Source: CAYSPU01 sp964432995
GTDB lineage: Bacteria > Verrucomicrobiota > Verrucomicrobiia > Limisphaerales > JAHDYP01
Direction: 5' to 3'
Length of the DNA stretch: 8,426 nt
Assembly: GCA_964432995.1 (NCBI GenBank)
Contig: CAYSPU010000254.1
Location: 1-8,426, forward strand
Shown here: one piece after another, positions 5,052 through 8,426 of the stretch
How positions within the stretch are numbered: the stretch's first letter is position 1
How the letters are laid out: each line of letters begins with the position of its first letter
The notes under the pieces: generated by a model
Told to the model about the DNA's origin: nothing
The model's database searches: none
What the model saw: only the letters and a program-made list of their open reading frames with translations
Position numbers and translations under genes: made by a program

Positions 5052-6239
5052 GTGCGCGGACGAGTGCTGCTCTGGGTTTCGGTGGGGACGAACGTTCTCC
5101 TGTTCGTCCTCTTCTGGCAGTCCCTGCGGCTGATTCAAACCCCCTCCATCTCCCTCGGTGTGCCGCACCGCACCGTCGTCGCCCCGGCAGTCGCCCGCAC
5201 CAACGTCGTGATCCGCCGCCAGAACTTCGTCTGGCAACAGCTCGAGTCCGAGGATTACGCCGTGTACATTGCGAACCTGCGAACGATCGGGTGCCCAGAG
5301 GCCACAATTCGCGACATCATTGTGGCGGATGTCAACCAGCTCTATGCGCGCCGCCGGGCCACCGAGGTTCTCACCCCGCAGCAGCAGTGGTGGAAGTCGG
5401 AGCCGGACCCCGAAGTGGCACGCACCGCTGCGGAGAAGATCCTCGCCTTGGACCGCGAGCGCCGGACGCTGCTGTCGCGGTTGCTGGGACCGGAGTGGGA
5501 ATCGTCGGACTACCCCAACCCGGAAGCCTACGCGGCGACGCCGCTCGATGGCCCGGTCCTCGGATCCCTCTCGGCCGCGGCCCGACAGCGGGTGCAGCAA
5601 ATCGAGCGCGCTTCCGTCCAGCGCCAGCAGGACTACCTCGAGGCGCAGGAACGCGCCGGCCTCGCCGCCGACCCGGCAGTCCTGGCGCGGTTGCGGAAAC
5701 AGGAGCGCGATGAGCTGTCGCGCGTGCTGAACCGGGAACAGTTGGAGGAGTTCCTGTTGCGTTACTCGGACACGGCGGCGGCGCTCCGCAGCCAGTTGCG
5801 CGGCCTCGAGACCTCGCCGGAGGAGTTTCGCCGACTCTTCCGCCGCCTGGATTCCGTGGACACCGAGGTGCAGTCGCTGGGCGAGACTTCCGAGAGCGCG
5901 GCCCGCCGCCGCGACTTGCTGGAGTTGCGCGAAGCCACGCTGCAGGAGGCGCTCGGCACCGAGAGATATCAGGAGTACCAACTCAACCAGGATCCGCTCT
6001 ACCGCCAGGCGCGCAGCCTGCTCACGCAAACCGGCGCTTCCACAGACAAGCTCGTCCCGCTGGCCGCAATTCTCCGCCTTTCCGAACAGGAAGAACAGCG
6101 CATCCGGGCTGATGAGTCGCTCAGCACCGACGAGCGCCTGGCGCTGCTCACGGCTGCCCGGCTGGCCCAGCGCAATTCGCTGCGCCGTCTCCTGGGCGAG
6201 GAGGCCTATCAGCGATACACGGAGCAGGATCTCCGATGA
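5052..6239 (+). CDS. Membrane-anchored all-helical protein with 'GCPEATIRDII' motif and fourfold internal repeat
   Basis: This encodes 395 residues from GTG 5052, the first conventional start after the in-frame TGA at 4983; no good Shine-Dalgarno is visible. One N-terminal membrane helix lies at ~5-22 ('VLLWVSVGTNVLLFVLFW'). Residues 75-90 are 'NLRTIGCPEATIRDII', which I recall as conserved in uncharacterised verrucomicrobial membrane proteins. The rest is charged helical sequence. A helix ending in '(L/V/A)-L-(G/N)-x-E' recurs at 144-148, 225-229, 300-304 and 380-384, about 75-81 residues apart, with aromatic residues just after it (W149, F234, Y306/Y309, Y386/Y389). 'LRGLETSPEEFRRLF' (249-263) is a further candidate conserved block. 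No catalytic motif is seen. It overlaps the receiver gene by ATGA, so the two are probably translated together. The function is unknown; a structural, sensory or adaptor role for a periplasmic helical bundle is inference. Confidence 0.85.
   Translation: MRGRVLLWVSVGTNVLLFVLFWQSLRLIQTPSISLGVPHRTVVAPAVARTNVVIRRQNFVWQQLESEDYAVYIANLRTIGCPEATIRDIIVADVNQLYARRRATEVLTPQQQWWKSEPDPEVARTAAEKILALDRERRTLLSRLLGPEWESSDYPNPEAYAATPLDGPVLGSLSAAARQRVQQIERASVQRQQDYLEAQERAGLAADPAVLARLRKQERDELSRVLNREQLEEFLLRYSDTAAALRSQLRGLETSPEEFRRLFRRLDSVDTEVQSLGETSESAARRRDLLELREATLQEALGTERYQEYQLNQDPLYRQARSLLTQTGASTDKLVPLAAILRLSEQEEQRIRADESLSTDERLALLTAARLAQRNSLRRLLGEEAYQRYTEQDLR
6226..6229 (+). promoter_or_regulatory. Ribosome binding site for the receiver gene, inside the upstream gene
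   Basis: AGGA lies 6 nt before ATG 6236, within the last codons of the 5052 gene. With the ATGA stop/start overlap at 6236-6239 it supports this start and translational coupling. Confidence 0.5.
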
Positions 6240-6748
6240 CCCTCCCGGAGTCCAACCCGCCCCCATCCGCACCCCCGGCACCGGCACCGGCATCGAGGCC
6301 GGCGCCGCGGATCCTCCTCGTCGACGACGATCTCATCAACCAGAAGGTCATGGTCAGCCTCCTGAAACGCAAGGGCTGGGAAGCCACCGCCGCCGCCAGC
6401 GGCCGCAAATGCCTCGAGTTGCTGGCCCAACAGGCTTTCGACCTGGTCCTGATGGACATCCAAATGCCCGAGATGGACGGCTACGAAACCGCACGCCGCA
6501 TTCGCGACCAGGAAGCCAGCGGCGTGCGCCCACCTCCCACCCCCCTGGCCGCCTCCGCACCCTCCCTCGCCGCGCCGCGCGTGCCCATTGTCGCCCTGAC
6601 CACCGTCTCCCAGCCAGGCACCCGTGAGCGCTGCCTGGATTCCGGCATGGAGGATCATCTCACCAAGCCCGTCCAGACCCAGGCGCTCTACGCCACGATC
6701 GAGCGCCTTCTGCACCTCGTTGCCCCCACCGACACCGCCACGGCGTAG
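6236..6748 (+). CDS. Stand-alone response-regulator receiver (REC) domain protein
   Basis: This encodes 170 residues. It is a cytoplasmic phospho-acceptor of a two-component system. After a Pro/Ala-rich leader (4-24) the REC domain runs ~25-162: 'RILLVDDD' with the acidic pocket (Asp30-32), 'VLMDIQMPEMDGYE' with phospho-acceptor Asp74, 'PIVALTT' with switch Thr122, and 'LTKPV' with Lys144. The 'RERCLDSGMEDHLTKPVQ' stretch resembles the receivers of hybrid histidine kinases. An unusual Pro/Ala insertion (~95-114) sits before the fifth strand core. There is no DNA-binding or enzymatic output domain, so it should act by protein contact or as a phosphorelay intermediate. No histidine kinase is in the window. 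It overlaps the upstream gene by ATGA and is probably co-expressed with it. The stop lies 18 nt from the convergent SBBP gene. Confidence 0.93.
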   Translation: MTLPESNPPPSAPPAPAPASRPAPRILLVDDDLINQKVMVSLLKRKGWEATAAASGRKCLELLAQQAFDLVLMDIQMPEMDGYETARRIRDQEASGVRPPPTPLAASAPSLAAPRVPIVALTTVSQPGTRERCLDSGMEDHLTKPVQTQALYATIERLLHLVAPTDTATA

Positions 6749-6766
6749 GATCGCCGGCCAGCCCAC

Positions 6767-8425
6767 TCACTCCGGACCGCGCAAACGGTAATACTCCTCC
6801 GGCGCGGAGTAGTTCGTCACCGCCACCCGGAACCGCCCCTCGGCCGCCACGGGCGGATCAGGCCACGGCACCCAGTTGGTCGCGGAACCGCTCAGCGACG
6901 GAAGCGTCTCCAGCGTATAACCGCCCATTCCCTCCGGCCATGACAACAGGAGCCCCGCGCCCGCATCCGCGCGAATCTGCAGGCCCGGATTCTCCGGCGA
7001 CCACCGCAGCAGGAATCCCTCGACGTAGCCGAACGCATTCGTGGCGGGCAACCCCGTTACTCCGCTGCCGGAAAGCGTGTTGGTGGAAGTGCAGCGCCCG
7101 CAGATCCAATAGGTGCCGTCCGGCGCCGCCGCGAGGCTGTAGACTTCGTCGTTGCTCCCGCGCGTCAGGTAGCTGGAGAAAACCAGGTTCGAACCGTCAG
7201 CCGTCAACCGGAAAGCAAAGCCGTTCGTCCCGCCGGAGTTGGTGGTCTGCATGGCCTGCAGCACCGGGAAGTTCGTCGACGTGGTGTGCCCCGCCACCGT
7301 GGTCTCGCCACTGGCGGACACCGAGAACCCCCATCCGTGATCGAGGCCATTGCCCCCCACCCGCGTCAGGTAGGTCGGCTGCGCGCTCCCCGGCGCATAG
7401 CGCGCCACAAACACATCCAGGTTCGCGGCATTCGTCACCCCCACCAGATGGTTCGTGGCGAAGTTCTTGGAAGCGGCCACTCCGAAGACGCAGAGATCGC
7501 CGCCCGGCAACACCTCCAAGCCCCGGACCTCGTCGTACAAGCTGCCCCCAAGAAACGAGACGGGGTCCCACACCCCGTCCCCGCGAAGCCGCGCCACAAA
7601 CCCATCCACGCCCCCGCCCAGAGCCGATTGCCAGGCGTTGGTCTTCGGCAAGTCCCCAGAACTCGTGTAGCCGCCAATCCAGGCACCACCCACACCGTCC
7701 AGGCAGATCGTTTGGGGGATGTCGTCAGCACTCCCGCCGACGAGTGCGGAAATCAGCAGCTCCGGGCCGATGCCGGAAAGGTGGGCCACAAACACCTCCC
7801 AATCCTGAAGAAACACGTTGGTCGACCCCACCCGCGGGAAGTCCGAGGACTTCGTCGTGCCGGTCACCCAGATCGACTGGTCGGGCGCCACCACCAGGTC
7901 GGTGATCTGTTCCTCAAGTTTGCCTCCCAAATACGTCGAATACAGAAGCTGCGAACCGTCCGCACTCAGGTGACTGACAAAACCGTCCAGCTCGTAGATC
8001 CCGTAGTAGGCGGTGCCGTGGATCTTCGTCGACCAGGCGTTCGTCGTCACGGGGAAGTCGGGTGATTGCGTCAGACCCCCCACCCAAATCCCGTTGGCCG
8101 CATCCAGCTTCACCGTCAGCGCCGCATCGATCTGCGCGCCCCCCAGGTAGGTCGCAAACAGCAGGTTCGTCCCCGAACGATCAATCTTCGCCACAAACGC
8201 CTCGCAGCCATAGGCGTTCTTCGGATACCCGGGACCGCCGCCGCTCTCCGACTGCCAGGCGTTCCCCAGCGGAATGTCCGTCGACGCCGTCTCCCCGACG
8301 ACGACCACGTTCCCGTCGGTGTCCACCGCCACCCGCCGGCAGATGTCGATCAGCGTGCCGCCATAATACGTGCCCCCCACCACCACGGGATCGATCACCA
8401 GGGACAACGCCGGATCATAAGAACC
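6767..8425 (-). CDS. SBBP-repeat seven-bladed beta-propeller secreted protein (5' end outside window)
   Basis: The frame is open from the right edge, giving 552 residues; TTG at 8407 is not a credible start because 'GSYDPALSLVIDPV' before and after it is the usual junction between the N-terminal domain of these proteins and the propeller. Seven repeats follow, headed by YYGG (~20), YLGG (~93), YLGG (~165), LVGG (~228), FLGG (~291), RVGG (~355) and YLTRG (~419), spaced 63-73 residues. Each holds the SBBP pattern of a 'W/V-V-x-G-x-T-x-S-x-(D/N)-(F/L)-P' strand and 'DGFVARL'-like ending. Seven blades make a complete propeller. Residues ~481-552 are a beta-rich tail ('YTLETLPSLSGSATNW ... YYRLR') like that of the beta-helix protein. 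It is presumably exported by a signal peptide beyond the edge. Its ligand is unknown; such proteins are cell-surface or extracellular binding proteins by inference. Confidence 0.92.
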   Translation of the reverse strand, partial: GSYDPALSLVIDPVVVGGTYYGGTLIDICRRVAVDTDGNVVVVGETASTDIPLGNAWQSESGGGPGYPKNAYGCEAFVAKIDRSGTNLLFATYLGGAQIDAALTVKLDAANGIWVGGLTQSPDFPVTTNAWSTKIHGTAYYGIYELDGFVSHLSADGSQLLYSTYLGGKLEEQITDLVVAPDQSIWVTGTTKSSDFPRVGSTNVFLQDWEVFVAHLSGIGPELLISALVGGSADDIPQTICLDGVGGAWIGGYTSSGDLPKTNAWQSALGGGVDGFVARLRGDGVWDPVSFLGGSLYDEVRGLEVLPGGDLCVFGVAASKNFATNHLVGVTNAANLDVFVARYAPGSAQPTYLTRVGGNGLDHGWGFSVSASGETTVAGHTTSTNFPVLQAMQTTNSGGTNGFAFRLTADGSNLVFSSYLTRGSNDEVYSLAAAPDGTYWICGRCTSTNTLSGSGVTGLPATNAFGYVEGFLLRWSPENPGLQIRADAGAGLLLSWPEGMGGYTLETLPSLSGSATNWVPWPDPPVAAEGRFRVAVTNYSAPEEYYRLRGPE

Positions 8426-8426
8426 C

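Noticed and set aside
4962..6293. 443-residue minus-strand frame opposite the helical membrane protein
   Set aside because: Shadow of the real gene; the plus strand has a membrane helix, a conserved motif and an ATGA junction with the receiver gene.
6741..6756. CGGCG/CGCCG stem overlapping the receiver gene stop, as a bidirectional terminator
   Set aside because: Only 5 bp with a 6-nt loop and no T-tract; too weak to call.
6940..7905. 321-residue plus-strand frame opposite the SBBP gene
   Set aside because: Arg/Pro/Ser-rich composition typical of a shadow frame; the minus strand has seven clear propeller repeats.
8405..8407. TTG at 8407 as the start of the SBBP gene
   Set aside because: The frame stays open to the window edge and the upstream residues 'GSYDPA' continue the usual family sequence, so the gene extends outside.

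Overview
The window looks like a contig from a high-GC member of the Verrucomicrobiota, probably a Pedosphaera/Limisphaera-like lineage and probably an environmental assembly, since it contains a 10-N scaffold gap. The assignment rests on three things. Two secreted proteins end in a 'Y-x-(L/V)-(E/Q)-x-(L/M)-(P/S)-x-L-x-x-W' tail module that I associate with this phylum. One membrane protein carries an 'NLRTIGCPEATIRDII' motif that I recall from uncharacterised verrucomicrobial proteins. Short GC-rich hairpin repeats of a REP-like kind lie between genes. No database was searched, so the phylum call is inference.

Layout, left to right. (1) 2-718 (+): the C-terminal 238 residues of a large protein, probably a glycoside hydrolase or phosphorylase-like enzyme, cut by the left edge. 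(2) 719-1145: a repeat cluster with two abutting 22-nt hairpins (768-812) and two exact copies of a 30-nt hairpin repeat (907-936 and 1116-1145). The second copy reaches almost into the signal peptide of the next gene. (3) 1061-2965 (+): a secreted right-handed beta-helix protein, lyase- or hydrolase-like, with a Ca-loop and a C-terminal tail module. (4) 2953-4281 (-): a complete PepT-type M20 aminotripeptidase, convergent with the previous gene and overlapping its last 13 nt. (5) 4282-4380: a divergent intergenic region. (6) 4381-6748 (+): an apparent operon of a membrane-anchored coiled-coil/proline-rich protein (interrupted by the N gap), a membrane-anchored all-helical protein with a fourfold internal motif, and a stand-alone response-regulator receiver domain that overlaps the preceding gene by ATGA. 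(7) 6767-8425 (-): a secreted seven-bladed SBBP-repeat beta-propeller protein, cut by the right edge.

The left third fits extracellular polysaccharide processing (enzyme fragment plus beta-helix protein). PepT is a cytoplasmic housekeeping peptidase. The least understood part is the 4381-6748 cluster, where two inner-membrane helical proteins are translationally linked to a receiver with no output domain. I cannot assign it a pathway; it is the best candidate here for an undescribed module. No tRNA, rRNA, CRISPR array, transposase or integrase was seen.
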